DNA from: Bryoerythrophyllum caledonicum | Lineage: Eukaryota; Streptophyta; Bryopsida; Pottiales; Pottiaceae | Length of the DNA stretch: 64,000 nucleotides | Assembly (NCBI GenBank): GCA_963971425.1 | Contig: OZ020517.1 | Coordinates: forward strand, 12,464,501 to 12,528,500 | Direction of reading: 5' to 3' | Shown here: one piece after another, positions 46,350 to 61,561 of the stretch | How positions within the stretch are numbered: position 1 is the stretch's first letter | Layout of the letters: each line of letters begins with the position of its first letter | Notes under the pieces: generated by a model | Databases searched by the model: none | What the model was told of the DNA's origin: nothing | Seen by the model: only the letters and a program-made list of their open reading frames with translations | Made by a program: the position numbers and the translations under genes

Positions 46350-49300
46350 ATGGCAGAGAATGATCATGGTTTGAATGTAATCGTCCTCATTTCCAGATGC
46401 GTCGCCACTCTTGTGATTTTGAGCATGGCCGGGCAATGCCATGGGCAGTGGTGGTTCACCGCAACGCCGCCCACGCCATCGCCTGCAACCACCCCAACCG
46501 CCACGTGCACTACTCTCTTTGTCATGTCGTCTTTCCCTTCTGGCGTCATTTTTCAGTGCATCTACACCTCTCTACAATCTGCCATCGATGCAGTCCCAGG
46601 TAATGACCAAACCTCAAATTATCATAGAACTGCCAATTTCAGTATCTCCGATTCTTATATAAGTATGTCTCTTTGAATTCAAGCAATATGATTAGATTCA
46701 AAACATGTTTGGTCTGCAACAGAGAACAATACGGGTCTAGTTACCATCGAGATTCTGCCCGGCACGTACACGTGAGCGCTTCCTCCCGAGATCCTCCTTC
46801 AAACATTCTGATCAGGAAGACTGATTGATTTTCTCGCGTTCAATGTGTGTTGTTTGGGTCCACTTGCAAGTCTGTGAAGTTGTAACTAGTTGGAGATCTA
46901 GGCTTTTGACTGTGAGTTAGCAGGCTACAATGCGTGACTTTGGAAGAGTGATACTTTTGTACTGTAGAGAGAAAGTGTTGATCCCATCTTCAAAGCCTTT
47001 CATCACACTCCAGGGAGCTGGAAGGGCTACGACCATAGTCACGTATAACGACACTGCCAACAGCACCGGCTCGACCTTGAAAAGTGCCACTTTCTCTGTC
47101 TACGCCGCCAATTTCACCGCTCGAAACATCACGTTCCAGGTCAAACTCGTCTCTCCCAATCGTCAGTACTTCCATGCAAGATGATCATAAAACTTTCTCC
47201 TTTTCTAGGTTATTGTCAAGTGAACCAAACTTCCAGTGAAATACCCCCTCTTTTTATGTTAATTCTACTCTTTTCTCACTCTTAATAGCTATTAGACATG
47301 GTCTCTAAAATCAAGTTAGAAGCAGTTTTAGCCACCTTTGAGAAGAAAGGAGGAGAGATCACTTTCTCTAATCAGCCTTTCTCGATTATATATATTGAGA
47401 GCTGTATTGTAGGGCTAATTTTGATGATTAGAAATGAGAGAAGAGGTCAAAACTCATAGTATCTTTGCCTCACTTTACGAGGGACATATCTTCAGTTGAG
47501 TTTGGGGAAGTATGGTTTGTTGCATTGGTGCAGAACACATCGCCACATGCTGAAGGAGGGCAAAGCGGGGCGCAGGCTGTGGCCTTGTTGATATGGGGAG
47601 ATATGGCAGCATTCTATGGTTGTGGCTTTGTGAGCTCACAAGACACCATATGTGATCAAAGCGGGCGGCACTACTTCCGGGATTGCTACATTGAGGGAAA
47701 CATTGACATAATCTGGGGCAACGGACAATCTCTTTACGAGGTACTTGGATTCATCTTATCATTTATTCCTCATAATTCCAAACTATTCTACCTCTGGTAC
47801 ATCTTTAATCAAAGGAACATAGGTAATAGTCCTTTCTGTTAAGGTTGATTTGAGTCAGCTCCCTTCACGCAAGCATTTGATACTGTAACAACAATTTCAT
47901 TATAACAGGCAGCTTGGGTTAGAACAAATCTTCTCTCTTTACAACAATACGACTTGCTATAACATTGATTACCCTCCCTTTCCATCATAGCAGCCGCTCA
48001 ATATAGTAGACAAAACAAATGAGGCTGTTGTGACGGGAGTTGGTTGTATTTGCAACACAGGTAAGGATGTGCCACATAGGTAATAGTCTACTTGAACATG
48101 AAGTTCTTTCAAAGACAAATAAAGACCTCAAGGTGATGATGTGAAATTGTATATTGATTACATACATTGCTGATTAGAGAATGTTGGTTTGCAATCCAGT
48201 TGTGTGAAATAAAATCAACAGCAAATAACAAAAGTGGAAGCATCACAGCCCAAAGCCGCACATCAGAGGAAGACACCAGTGGCTTTGTTTTCGTGGGGGG
48301 CTCTATCATTGGCACTGGCAAGAACCTGCTTGGGCGGGCGTATGGCTCGTATTCACGTGTTATGTTCATCGAAACTTACATGGAAGCCATCATCAATCCC
48401 GTGGGTTGGGGTGACTGGCCAGCTTCAGGCATTGCCAACTCCAAAAGGTTTGGGCATGTGCACAAAGGGTTGTGAAAAAATATACTAGACATGCTATAGT
48501 TTTTTCTCAAATTGTATCGACCTTAGTGTACTTCTACCCTGCACTTCATAATCTCTTTTCATGCCAATGAATAGAACATTACACTATGTTCAAGCTTGTG
48601 TTGTACATCTCTAATTCAATTGGATTGTCTGTTTTCTTTTTCTTTAATGAATTAGATAGACAACTAACATTTTGTTTTCATGAATTGCAGTACACGCCGC
48701 TTGCTTGCCTCTACAACTGAAAGGTAAAACTACAGACATCAATTTGTCACCTCCTCGATTATGGATAATAATTCCAGCGGTCTTTAAGCACTAATGCTAC
48801 TAGACATTGTGGAATATAAACACTACTAACAATTTTGTTGTTTCTCACTAAAATAAATGGTTGCCCTTCACTCACTGAGGATGTGGAGAAGCCTTTTTTT
48901 AATTTTTATCATTTATGACCCAAATGACTCACCCACTCAAAAATCCTTGAATTAATAAGAGAAAAACATTTAGGTTTGCTACTTGTGGACCTACAATCAA
49001 ATTACATCCAAACACATATTATACCATATCAAGATTAAAATAAGCCTTGTTTAAAGTTGGTGGCTTTGTGTGATTGTTTTTCTTAAAAGTACACCATGGT
49101 ATGTAAGACTTGGGGTCCAACCACTTACCACATTCTTTAATTGATTCATGCATGTTATAGTTTTATCATTCATTGCCTTTGAAAGCCTACAACTTAGAGC
49201 TACTAGTATCTAGAGTTATCATGAATATAGGAAGAATAGACCCTATTTGTCACCACTTACTTTACTCACATTCGGAGAAGGTGACTAGGGTTGGGAAAGA

Positions 49301-49576
49301 TGTGGGAAATCCCTAATTGATTCTTAAAAAACTTGGGGTACTATGAGGTACTTTAGCGTGTATTGGATTGCACCAATGATGTGTGCGTGTACTAATATTC
49401 ATGCTGTCTTTCTTTGATTCAGGCATTATTATTATAGTGAATATGGAAACACAGGCCCAGGAGCAAATTTGACCTACCGAGTAAGCTGGATGCAGAACCT
49501 GACTTCTACTGAGGCTGCTAATTTCTCAAGCTTGAGTTTTATTGACGGGTCACTATGGCTTACTTCAGAAACATGA
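46350..49576 (+). CDS. Pectin methylesterase (pectinesterase), secreted, 359 residues
   Basis: Six exons with GT-AG borders add up in phase: 46350-46599, 46723-46771, 46968-47139, 47534-47740, 48200-48447, 49423-49576 (1080 bp). The N-terminus has a signal peptide (VIVLISRCVATLVILSMAGQ) and a Pro/Thr-rich spacer but no inhibitor-like pro-region, so it is a type II (group with short N-terminus) enzyme. Family motifs are GTYTEKVLIP, QAVALLIWGD, FVSSQDT (catalytic Asp), YIEGNIDIIWGNG (second Asp), LLGRAYG (catalytic Arg; Tyr stands where Trp is usual) and GPGANLTYRVSW. The enzyme removes methyl esters from cell-wall homogalacturonan, changing wall stiffness. All core residues are present, and the gene looks intact. 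It ends ETTGA-like with stop TGA at 49574-49576. Paralogue identity cannot be decided. Confidence 0.93.
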
Positions 49577-50181
49577 ACCAGCTCCTGGGTCACGATTGCA
49601 CTTGTGCATGTGAACAAATTATACTGATATTACTGTTACCTTCTGGTCCATGCATACAGTGTTTATGAACTGTGAACTTATTGACATTAAAAAAGAAAAA
49701 TCTTGGCTCCTTTGGGCACCTTGCTCTTCTTACAACATGTAATCAAGCTCAAGCCAGCTTTATATAGATGTGGACCCATGTGGTCTAGAGTTTCCACGTC
49801 TTCCTACAGGAGTATGTTGACAGGAATATAGATGATAATCTTGCAAGCACCTCTTTGAATACAGTATGCAAGCATCTCTTTGAAAACGATGATAAAAATA
49901 AGTCCGAGGCATCTCTACTCCAGTGTTGGATGCTTAAGAAACCAACCAAGAATGCGCATAAAAAACGAAACATATCAACCAATGAAGAGAAGCGAACAGG
50001 AGGAGGCACACATATTCAATTAACAATATTCTCTTCCGAGAGAAACGTATGTAAAGGACTGAGAAAAAGATCCTGGCCAAAGGGATGTGCAAGTTCAAAA
50101 CTAGTAGGAAATAGTGCCAAACCAGTGCAGGTAGCATAAAAGCTCTTGGAAAGGTGGAAACAGCAATCCTCAGCACCACAT
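49577..50181. other. Convergent 3' regions of the pectin methylesterase and ARF1 genes
   Basis: It lies between two genes transcribed towards each other and should contain both 3' UTRs. Open frames on both strands here have no recognisable similarity. No separate gene is supported. Confidence 0.4.
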
Positions 50182-52014
<1,833 letters not shown>

Positions 52015-52018
52015 CTAA

Positions 52019-54458
52019 CCCTGGGCAAACTCGCACTCTCCAGAAAACAAGACTATACTCTTGAACGCGCTCCCCTCCGTGGATCTGGGATCCCGGGTAT
52101 CGGCCAGGTCGGGTTTTGGGAGCAATGGCCACTACAAAGTCTGGCTCACGCGCTGCCCTCCTCAGAACGGGGCACCCCGGGTGTTTCCAGGTCGGGTATC
52201 CATAGGTGGTGGCTTCACGTTGGAACCAATCGAGGTCCTCATCTCGCCTTGTTCTGGGCATGATGTTATACCGTACAAGGGTCGCATTTGGCAAATAAAA
52301 TAAAACAAAATAAAATAAAAAATCTAAAAACGGTTGCCAGAATTCAGAATTTATTATTTCAGAAAACATTAATCTCGAACACTGTTTGTTTTTTACGTCT
52401 ATTTTTTAGAAAGAACATAGTGCTGAATTTGTTTACAGAATTATTTCGCTCTTTAGTGGACATGTTTTGTCCCATTTTTACGTACGATGTGATTCACACC
52501 CCACACGGTTTTGGGTCGCTCCACATTACGCAGTTCAGGACAACCTCGGGTCCGCTCTAAAGCTACGGGAATGGGTCCCTGTTTCTAAGGCAGGAATCTG
52601 CCCTTTCAACAGGTTCTCGAAAAAGAAACACGATCCGAGGCTGAACCTCAACCATTCTTCGGACAGATCGAAGCCGCAACGGCGGAGATCCCTTCACTCA
52701 AATCCCAGTTCTACCCAAGACCGCCGCCCCGAAACTCCCACCTCCCGAGACCGAGAATGTCGAGGATTCATGCCCAATTCTCACGGTCATAGATACGAAG
52801 GCCCCAAGACCGACAGTTCACGGTGACAGGGCCAGGGGCAATTCTCGCAAGGTCCAGGGGCTCCAAGATCGACGATCCATGCAGAACTCCCACAGTTGCA
52901 GGTCCAGGGGCGCCGAGATCGACGGTCTAGAGTCGCTCCCACGGCAACAGGATCGTCTTCTTCTTGACTCCTTGTCTTTGCGGTTTCGCGACTGTGGCTG
53001 TCAGCGCCATATCCAGGAACTCCATAGCCGAGCACAGAGCGCAGACAGGGACCGGCCACGGAGGGACTTACGGGAAGACTGCGCCAATGCTGATGTTCGA
53101 TGTCTTATTCTTCTATTTCCCGTGGTGCCGTTGATCTGTGGGCGAGCGCAATTGGATAGAGGTTACGGAATTGCTGGCGCGCTGACGCTGGAGCGCAAGC
53201 AGGCCGCGGTTAGGGTTTCGTGCCGGGATCGCCGCCACGGCCGACCATCATCGTAAGCGTGCGCTTCCAAGTCTCAGTCGCTGTCTGGAACGTGGGAGAT
53301 GGAATTGCTAGTGGCAGCTACAAGTGATTGATTGATTGCTAAGTGTTTTGGTCTTAATCCTCCTCGCTGTTGAAAGAGGATGAGGTTTCCGTTCGTGAGA
53401 GGGGAGTCCCGCGCTCTGCATTGGATCTTTGAGTCTTATAGGTTTCCGAGCATTGGATTGTGCGTGTGGGGGATGAGGTTATTGCTCCGGAAAATCTGAA
53501 CGTATTCAATGCGAACCTACTGCACCTGAATCTGAGCCGGTGTTTGTTTGTTCTGACTCCCGTTGGAGTTGGAATTGCAATCAGCAGATGAATGTAATGG
53601 CGATTATTTTTTTTTGTAATCGGATTATCCAACTGCAAGCCCATCTGTGTGGGTAACAAGCTTTTCATTGGCGCGAGTGAAGTTGAATGCTCTCCATTGG
53701 ATTTTTATGTTTCCGAGGACCTTTTTGAGGTTTGGGTGAATCTACACAATGAGGCTGTTGTTTAGGAAAATCTGAACTTAAATCAGTTATTGTTTGTGCT
53801 CGTCTTTCTGCCTCCAGTATCCGAGTCAGGATACAGCAGTGTGAACTCTGTTGTTTTTTTCTGTAATGAGAGAGATTGTTGTTCGTGAGAGTGAAGTTTC
53901 GCGCTCTGCATTGAATTGTATGCTTTCGCGGAGCAGTTGAGGTTTGCGAGTGTCGTGCACATGATGAGTTTTTTTTATCGTTTTGAAAACTTCAGACCTT
54001 TTATATCTGTACCTAGTAAACCTGAAACTGGTCAGTTACTGTTTGCAGTCTTTCTTTTTTCTCTTCGGAATTGGCAGCAACTGAATATCATGGTGAACGG
54101 TTTTGACCTTAATTGGATTCTTAACTGGGAGTCAGAATATATGGAATATATCGAGTCTGATTGTGAGTTGGAGGATTTATGTTCATGAGAGTGATGTACG
54201 ACGTGGATCAGTCGAAGTCATGGTTCTTTACTTTCATACTAATATCTATGAAATTGGCTTACTGATGCAGTTTGTCAGAGTCAGCGGTGCGTCCACGTGC
54301 TCTATTACGTGAGGACTCGTGGTGAACATTTTTTCTGCAAATGTTTGCAAATGGTAGGTGGAGGGAACAAGGTTATTGACTTCAGGAAGAGGCAAGAGAT
54401 TCGAGGAAGTTAGCAGCATTTTTCGTCAGATTGTTGCAGTCCGAAAGGATTGTGCAAG
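52019..54458. other. Upstream regions of ARF1 (minus) and the FHA gene (plus)
   Basis: The left part (to about 52300) is the likely ARF1 promoter. 52600-53280 is GC-rich and may hold the first, untranslated exon of the FHA gene; CATCGTAAGCG near 53247 could be its donor, with the first intron extending to about 54450. This is inference. Long open frames on both strands in the GC-rich part resemble no known protein. Confidence 0.35.
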
Positions 54459-56505
54459 ATGCTGAACAGATATGGCATGAACAGATTCAAAAAGGCAGAA
54501 TCTATAGAACCCTTCTCTGTTAATCCAGGAGTTTCAAAGCAAGCGCCTTCTCATCCTCAGTCTCGAATTGCTCCACCTCCGCCTCCACCCCCAACAGAAG
54601 CTCAAGTCGCTGTGGTATGCCGTCCTTGTTATTCTCTTTTTGTTCGATGTATGTGAAATTTAAATGCCCTTTTTTGAAAATAATGTGTCCTTATTATTCG
54701 CCTACTTAGACGTTGTACTCGCTTTGAGAAATAGTGCCACTAATATGGCAGTTAAGTTTACAAAGAGGCTTCGCACGGTTGTGATGCAGACATCAAGCAC
54801 GTCATTGGGACAAAGGGGCTCGAACTGGCAGCCTCCTGAATGGGCTGTGGAGTTTAAGAACGGGGTTCATGTCCTTGAGGTAGTTAAAGATGGTACGGTG
54901 GTGGATAAAATCTCTCTTGAAAACAGACGAGCACTTTTTGGGCGCCAAGCTATTATGTGCGACTATGTACTAGACCATCCCTCAGTATCCCGCCAGCATG
55001 CCGTTGTCGTACAACACAAGAATGGAAGGTATGAAGTGGCCGACTCTTTTGATTAGTGTTAAGTTTATATAGATGATTTTATTTTCCTTTCAAACTCAGT
55101 ATCGTATACTTTTCATCGTTGTATAGTGATCCAGGCCAAAGTATTTGAAGAGTTGTTTGCACTAGGGGTTCGAGGACAAGAAACCGCTAAACTCTTTTGC
55201 GTTGGGACCTTAGAATCTCTCACCACGGGCCACTAGATCTGTCGTAGATTTTGAACGCAAGTGTTTTACGATGCATATGTAGGATACTCCTTACATCGAT
55301 GAGCACTAGTTCTTTTTGTTTTTTGAACGGTGATGCGTCAGGGTCAGTGGCTAACAATAAAAAATTTGTGGTGGTCATGTTGCAGTGTGTACGTTTTTGA
55401 TCTGGGATCCGTGCATGGAACGTTTGTGGCAAATGAGCGCCTCACTAAAGACAACCCTGTGGAGCTAGAAGTAGGTCAATCTCTCAGGTTTGCAGCGTCG
55501 ACGAGGACTTATGTTCTTCGAAAAAATGTTACAGATCCATCTAAAGCTCTTGCAGTGGTGCCTGAGAAATTCGTGTATCCGCCAGCCCCAGACGTTAGCG
55601 ACACAGAGGCCGTCGTTACTTATAACACAAGCCTCAACCGGCTAGGAGTTCCAAGTATAAACCCTGTTCCGACATTCACGTATCAGAGGTATGACCTCCT
55701 GGTTAGTATGTTTTCTTTTTTGAGGATTTCATTTATGAAGTACATTTCAGTAGTGCGCTTCCTATCGAATCCGGAGCTATGTACACTAAGCCTGTACTGG
55801 AACATATCCTCTAGCATGTAGTAATACAGACAACCTATTAATTTTATGCATTAACACAATATCTAAATACAGTTTTCATAATATACATTATAGCTCCATG
55901 TTCGCTCTACCCACTGCAGAATCACAGACCTGGGGATGTGCAGGCACAAAAGGAGTGCCTCTACAGACGGGACAGCAAGCGGGGAAGAAAATTCAAGTGA
56001 GAGGCCTATAAAACGGGCTAGGAAGTCTCGGGTGACATTTCGGGACGAGTATGGTGGAATTCTTGCTGATGTTGTAGGCATCTCTGATGGTGCGGATGTG
56101 AGTACGGAACCGGGACCAATTGGTGTACGAGAAGGAAGCTTGGTGGGGAAGTACGAGTCATTGGTACAAGTGACAGTTATCCCTAAGGGGCAAAATGATT
56201 CTAAGGGGAAAATACCCTCTGGGTCAATACCTGGTGTGACACAGAGGCTTCAGCAATACTTGGACAAAGTTAAGTCTCCTAATAAAGGTGGTCTCTACGG
56301 GGACTTGTACGGAGACTCGGCATCAGGATTAGTGGGTGGTTCTTGGGCAGGATCCACCCGGAAGTCTTCGGATGGAGCTGATTTAGATGGGGAGGGTATC
56401 TCACCTGGGATAATAGGTGAAACAGGCAAGGATGAAACAGAGTCGGAGGGTGGTTTGGATGGTAGCCAGGATATATTTTCCAAGCGTGGTATGACTTCCG
56501 GGTGA
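54459..56505 (+). CDS. FHA-domain nuclear protein, NIPP1/PPP1R8-like, 427 residues
   Basis: Four exons in phase: 54459-54614, 54790-55028, 55386-55688, 55920-56505. The N-terminus MLNRYGMNRFKKAESIEPFS and the Pro run match the plant NIPP1-like family (Arabidopsis At5g47790 type, from memory). The FHA domain spans exons 2-3: LENRRALFGRQ, SVSRQHAVVV, HKNGR, FDLGSVHGTFVANERL, with the conserved G-R, S-R-H and N-G residues. Downstream, a basic RPIKRARKSRVTF precedes GPIGVREGSLVGKYESLVQV, which resembles the PP1-binding region of the family (RVTF fits the RVxF docking motif). NIPP1 proteins bind phosphothreonine partners via FHA and regulate nuclear protein phosphatase 1 and splicing factors. Gene intact. 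The ATG at 54459 was chosen because it begins the conserved N-terminus. Confidence 0.93.
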
Positions 56506-57376
56506 ACAAAGAAAAAGCGAAGCAGACTTCAAGACCATGGTGAAAACCGCAGATTGCAGCGATGTAGTTCTGCAGCGTGAGGCGTGAGGGGTGAGAAGTT
56601 TGCAAAGGCAGGTAACCATGATGTATTTTTCTCCTCTGGATTCGAACTCTGAGATTTTCCCCTAACTATTCTGTGGCCTGTTCGCAGGTTCTAGCCAATT
56701 GTGTCGATATAGGTCATGAAGAGATCGCCAACATTATGGTACGTGACGTTGCTTCTAACGCTGTTAATTGTTCTATCAGTCCTGAATGCTGGAATGGTCG
56801 GGATGGATTTGTACATACTGAATGCTATCGACAATTTTCAGGTAAAAACAGTCAATGGAGTCGAAGATTTGCAACTTCGTTGACAGTAAGTACAGCAAGT
56901 ATTGTAGCTTTGGTCTTCAAGCAGGCATATACTCAAGGTCCTTAAGAACTAATTAAGCGTATCTTGGTTGATGTGCAGATTACTTCATGAGATTCGAACC
57001 GGATTACTGCTCCTTGGTGGTCATCGACATAAAGGTGGCTCGGTCTGTCACCTTCCAAAAGTTTGGAAAACAGCTGTGGAAACTAACCGACCCCAAGACC
57101 TTATGACAGGCGACGCCATTGATGTGCAAGCCCCATCTACTCAGGATGGCACCCTTTTAGTGCGGGACAACCTGTGGATTCCAATATGAAATTATCGATA
57201 GAATAGCAATTCAATTCTTTCAATGCGGGTGCTTGGGTGCATTAGTTACGGTCGCATGAAGCTGGAATATCTAGACAGTTGAAGTTGTAGATTCTACAGG
57301 GTGTAATATTATACCCGTTGATAAATTCTGCCTGTCATGGTTCACCGATCTGAAACGACATCAGAAAAACCAACAC
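56506..57376. other. 3' region downstream of the FHA gene
   Basis: No conserved coding sequence. Candidate introns may be present (GCAG at 56684-56687), consistent with a spliced 3' UTR, but nothing decisive was seen. Confidence 0.3.
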
Positions 57377-57916
57377 TCAGCATTTCGCAAGAAACTTTCG
57401 CATCCATCTAATCGAACCAAGTCCCGAATCGATCAAGCTTCCATCAATGTTTAAGAAAGCATCTGCGCCATTGTAAAGTGAAGGCCACATGAACGTGAAT
57501 ATGTTCAGCTTACTTGGGTGCTCCCAGAAACAATAGGTGTGTAAGGATTCTCCGCGGTGGCAACTGAAAGAGCCGCGACGTCGGAGCCGGACCTGCACAC
57601 GAAGTACGTCACGATCCCCACCAGCGCTCAAAAACGAGAACACGACGCTGGTCACGCTCGCCGCGACGATCTGCGTCACCACAGACAGCCCTGCAGTGGC
57701 CACCGCGCGAGCATGCACGAAGTAGACCAAGACGTCAACGTTCGAGGATGAAAAGTGATTTAGGATGGAAAGAGATTTTGGGGTGAAAAGTCGATGCTTT
57801 TCGTTTCGATTTCGTTTAGATGCTAACAAGGATCCGAAATGGTTTTGCGAGTGAGGAGTGGATTCAGGGAATTGAGCGAGTTCGCGAGACGGTGGAGACG
57901 ACGATGGAAGGGACAT
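57377..57916 (-). CDS. Hypothetical protein, divergent to the CHCH gene
   Basis: A 179-codon open frame starts about 120 bp from the divergent ATG at 58038, an arrangement like a bidirectional promoter. A possible membrane helix (ATAGLSVVTQIVAASVTSVV) is visible. Another frame over 57650-57530 also reads sensibly (VGIVTYFVC, then AENPYTPIVSG), so the real exon may use a splice or the gene may be shifted. I do not recognise a family. Confidence 0.3.
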   Translation of the reverse strand: MSLPSSSPPSRELAQFPESTPHSQNHFGSLLASKRNRNEKHRLFTPKSLSILNHFSSSNVDVLVYFVHARAVATAGLSVVTQIVAASVTSVVFSFLSAGGDRDVLRVQVRLRRRGSFSCHRGESLHTYCFWEHPSKLNIFTFMWPSLYNGADAFLNIDGSLIDSGLGSIRWMRKFLAKC

Positions 57917-58037
57917 CGCGGACGCTGCTGCCGTTGTGAACTAACCGGAGCGAAGCACTGGGCGTGAAGTTGTTGTTTGCGGACAAGGGATTGTCGAGAA
58001 GGTTGTTATAATTGTCGAGAGGGGAGTTGTTCCAGCG

Positions 58038-58208
58038 ATGACGCCGTGTGATGTGGCAGCTTTGAAGAAGTGCCTGGACGAGCACAAGGGCGACGGCGAC
58101 AAGTGCAAGGACCACATCGCTGCGTTCAAGACGGCGTGCAGCTCCTCCGCATCGTCTTCCAACTCCTCACCCCAAGCGCAGCCGGTGACTCCGCGCGCAT
58201 CCCGTTAA
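58038..58208 (+). CDS. Small CHCH-like (twin-cysteine) protein, 56 residues
   Basis: The ORF begins MTPCDVAALKKCLDEHKGDG, continues DKCKDHIAAFKTAC and ends with a Ser/Pro-rich tail. Two cysteine pairs in predicted helices resemble the Cox19/CMC class of coiled-coil-helix-coiled-coil-helix proteins imported to the mitochondrial intermembrane space by the MIA40 disulfide relay. Spacings within the pairs are 7 and 10 rather than the canonical 9, so the subgroup is uncertain. A later 3' exon cannot be excluded; CGTTAATTTCAG follows the stop. Confidence 0.65.
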   Translation: MTPCDVAALKKCLDEHKGDGDKCKDHIAAFKTACSSSASSSNSSPQAQPVTPRASR

Positions 58209-58520
58209 TTTCAGGTGCGAATTCCGTCTCTCCTTTCGGGAATTGTGGTTTGCGTTTCGGTTGCGATTGGTTAGGAATTTCGATGTCTGGATTTTGAGCA
58301 CCTGTTTCGGTGAGTGATTGTGGTCTGCGTGTCATGATTAGGGTTTCACTACATTATGGCGCGACTTCTGTGTTTTACTTTGTGAATTTTATGTTGAATT
58401 GTGGTTTGCATTTTGGTAGAGTCATGTCGATTGAAAATCGATTCACTGTTGAAATTCCAGGCAGCTGTTTGGTGAGTGATTTTGGTCTGCTCGTTTTTGG
58501 TTCATGATTAGGGTTTTACA
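58209..58520 (+). repeat. Diverged tandem duplication after the CHCH ORF
   Basis: The blocks GAATTGTGGTTTGC, then TTTGGTGAGTGATT, GGTCTGC and CATGATTAGGGTTT occur twice about 170 bp apart (58240-58350 and 58391-58517). Non-coding; likely 3' UTR or intron of the CHCH gene. Confidence 0.55.
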
Positions 58521-61040
58521 TGTTCTGAAAAATAATTATAATTTCCAAGGGTTTTTGTGGATTTAATCCTGATCAGTTGTGTTCGTCCTGTCTTAGACTT
58601 TGGAAACTTACTTGTGTAATTCCTTTGTCTTCTTATTTAGCATTTGTAATCAGAGCTCTGGCTGTTCGGTTTGCATACCTTGTGGGTGCTAGTCACATCT
58701 ATCCATGATTTTCGTTCTGTCACTCATTACGTCAATCTGATGTATGGATGACATGAAACGGTTCTATGACGATGTTCTGGAGTTCTTTGTTAAGTCACCC
58801 GAAGTTTGAATAAGACATCCCTTCTTCTGTCATAATAAAAATTAGCTCTAAATAGCTCCCAAGTATTCGAAAATCACCTTAATGGAGAGAAATGCGGCTG
58901 ATAAAATTGCTTTTAGAGACCACCAAACTCTTCCAGACTTGATTGAAGGATTGTAAGTGAAAGACCACCAAGCTTTCAACTATTCAGAGTGAATAATTAG
59001 TAGTTTAATGAATTCAGAGTGAATAAAGAGTAGTGTAATAAACTGGAAGAGGGGGTAAACTGAAACTCTACGTGACTAATTCTTGTACTTTCTGATGTTT
59101 TTTTGTTTGGAACATGTAGGCTTATCACTGAACTATTTATTTTTTGTGTTGTTGTGCACACAGGGTTTGATTGGAACCTGGAAGTGATTCGTGAAGGGCC
59201 ATGGATCTGGAGTTTCTCATGACAAGAAACAGGAACCGGACACATGATCCTGGGTCCTGGTCCAGCAGAGTGTTGGCCTTGCGGAGTTTTTTACGTTATG
59301 AGACTGTTGCCTTGCGCCAAATGCTGGGGTTTGTAGTAAGGTGGGGTGTTCGTACGCTTGAAGACCTCTTTGAGCACCGAATTTTCCTAGTGACGGTGCG
59401 TTTCTGCGTCATTCGATGCTTCCCATGACACTTCTCTTGTAATAGGTGATCCAGAGTGCAGTCATTTTGCATGAGATCTTTTGGAGAGGTTTATGTTCTT
59501 TGGAGAGTGAGGCAAAGATACCATGAGTTTGACCTCTTTTTTCATTTGAAGTTATTAAATTCAGCCCTGAATCAATCGCTCTTAATTTCTATAATCAGCT
59601 CAAAGAAGAAAAAAGCGGCTAGAGCTACTGAGAAATGTTGGATAATTGCATTGTAAAGATAATTGCATTGTAAAGATGAGCTTTTTTTTGTTTTTTTTTG
59701 TTTTTTTGTTTCTTTGTTTTCCTTCTTTGCTATTAAGAGTTTGTAGTTTGATAGGTGGTATGAAATATAGCTATTATTGGTAGTAGATTATTATGGCGGG
59801 GACGTCCCCGCCCTTGTCCATGGATGTCCTTGCCCGGCTGGGCACAAACACGCAAGCGGGGTTGGGCGGGCCTTTGAGGTGTGTTGGGCCTTGTCCGAGA
59901 CATTCTTCCCCTCTATGGATTGGGGATACCATTAAGTGCAGGGTGTCCTTATATTTGGTTCTGACAAGATTTTGACGTACCTCATATAACACATCAATTT
60001 TGTCTTTCCCACGGTTTAGGAAAGAAGTCTTCATGGGAAGCATGACTTTGGTCCTTTAACCGAGATCTCTCAAATAAGAATCTTGTCTATTATCTTCCTA
60101 TATGATTTTGGGCCCATGCTAGTCACCATACCAAGTATCCAATAATAACCCCTACAAGTCCAAGGCATTTTTGATGAATCTATATTCCGTTGATCAAAAC
60201 TTTCAAGATGGACTTTTTGAAAATGAAACCGTAAGATCTTCTAAACTAATATGAGATGATAGAGTTATTTGTAAAGGGTCTTTTGTCCTCCTTTTTTCAT
60301 GGAAATGAAAATCTAACCTGAATTTGAGTGTAGCCGCAAAGTAATCCTGTGAAATAAATTCAGGATATGAGGATTTTATGGAAGTGTCAGTTACTATAAA
60401 TGGCACAAATCTTCCAAAAATAATCGGGTATAGTGTCGATCCAAATGACACTCTGGCATATATTCTACAATCCTAGAAATGTGCATGACTTGAAGGGTCA
60501 AAGTTTGTTTATTTTTAAATCATGCAAGTCATGCGGCATAGTGGGAATCTTCTTTGACACCACAAGGGCCATGCTTCATGGCCATACCTAATCTATTTTT
60601 CACTTGTGGCCCACCCCACTCAACAACGCCCCATTCCTCGAAACTATAGAAACTACACATCACATGTGTGATGAGTCATGGGCTATGGCATGCATCGCAT
60701 TGCATGGCTGACTTTGTTGACTGAACACCCCCTCTCACCGAGTGAGTACCCCCTCTCGCCCAATCTGAGTTCCTTCTCTCACCTAGTCTAAATAGCCCCG
60801 TCTCAACATGCTTTTACTTCTCCACTACACTAAAATTGAGAAATAGAGTAACCACACTAATTAATTTGTAAATGCTATAAGTTTTTACTTTCGATGAAGT
60901 TTTTTACTAAGAGATCAATTATTGATACAATTCAATGAAGGGAATCATTGTAAACATTGTTGGTAAAAACATTCATGACAAATAAAAACTTATTAACATT
61001 TTAGATCATTTACGAAGCTTAGTATTAATTCTGAATTTTA
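58521..61040. other. Intergenic DNA without recognised genes
   Basis: Open frames are short and unconserved. An exact 18-bp palindrome GGCGGGGACGTCCCCGCC stands at 59795-59812 in a locally GC-rich patch. A segment near 60205-60260 loosely resembles 2365-2420, indicating a shared but unidentified repeat. Confidence 0.35.
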
Positions 61041-61053
61041 GTGTAGTTCTTTT

Positions 61054-61161
61054 TGAGATTATAAATTTACCTTTATTTTTTGAGATTATAAATTTACCTC
61101 TACCTTTTGAGATTATAAATTTACTTTTATCTTTTGAGATTACAAATGTTAATTTAAATTG
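61054..61161. repeat. 27-bp tandem repeat, four copies
   Basis: Units starting TGAGATTATAAATTTAC at 61054, 61081, 61108 and 61135 have a period of exactly 27 bp; the last is degraded. Confidence 0.9.
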
Positions 61162-61561
61162 AAATTTAGATTTGTAGTTTCATTTTAAATTTGAATTTAC
61201 ATTTACATGTTCAAAATTGGAATCAAATTGTTTCGTTCAAATTTATATTTAGATTAAGATATTCAAAATAAGAAAAGATGTTCAAAGTCCCCAGTTGTAG
61301 TCAAATTTGTACTTATGGTCAAAACTTTGTAAGAGGTCAATTGTATGAACTGTCAATTTTTGGCACAATCAAATGTTCATAAGTGGTCAATTCATGACTT
61401 GACCACTTGAATTTCCGCACACATCCTTGAATTCCTAACTTTCTTTAACTTTTGTGCCGCCCTACGGATGCCATAAAACATTCAACACTTTTGACTCTAG
61501 GTATCGCATTCATTATTTGAGATATGAACACAAGCTTTAGCTTTTCGAATAGGTCTTCTCA

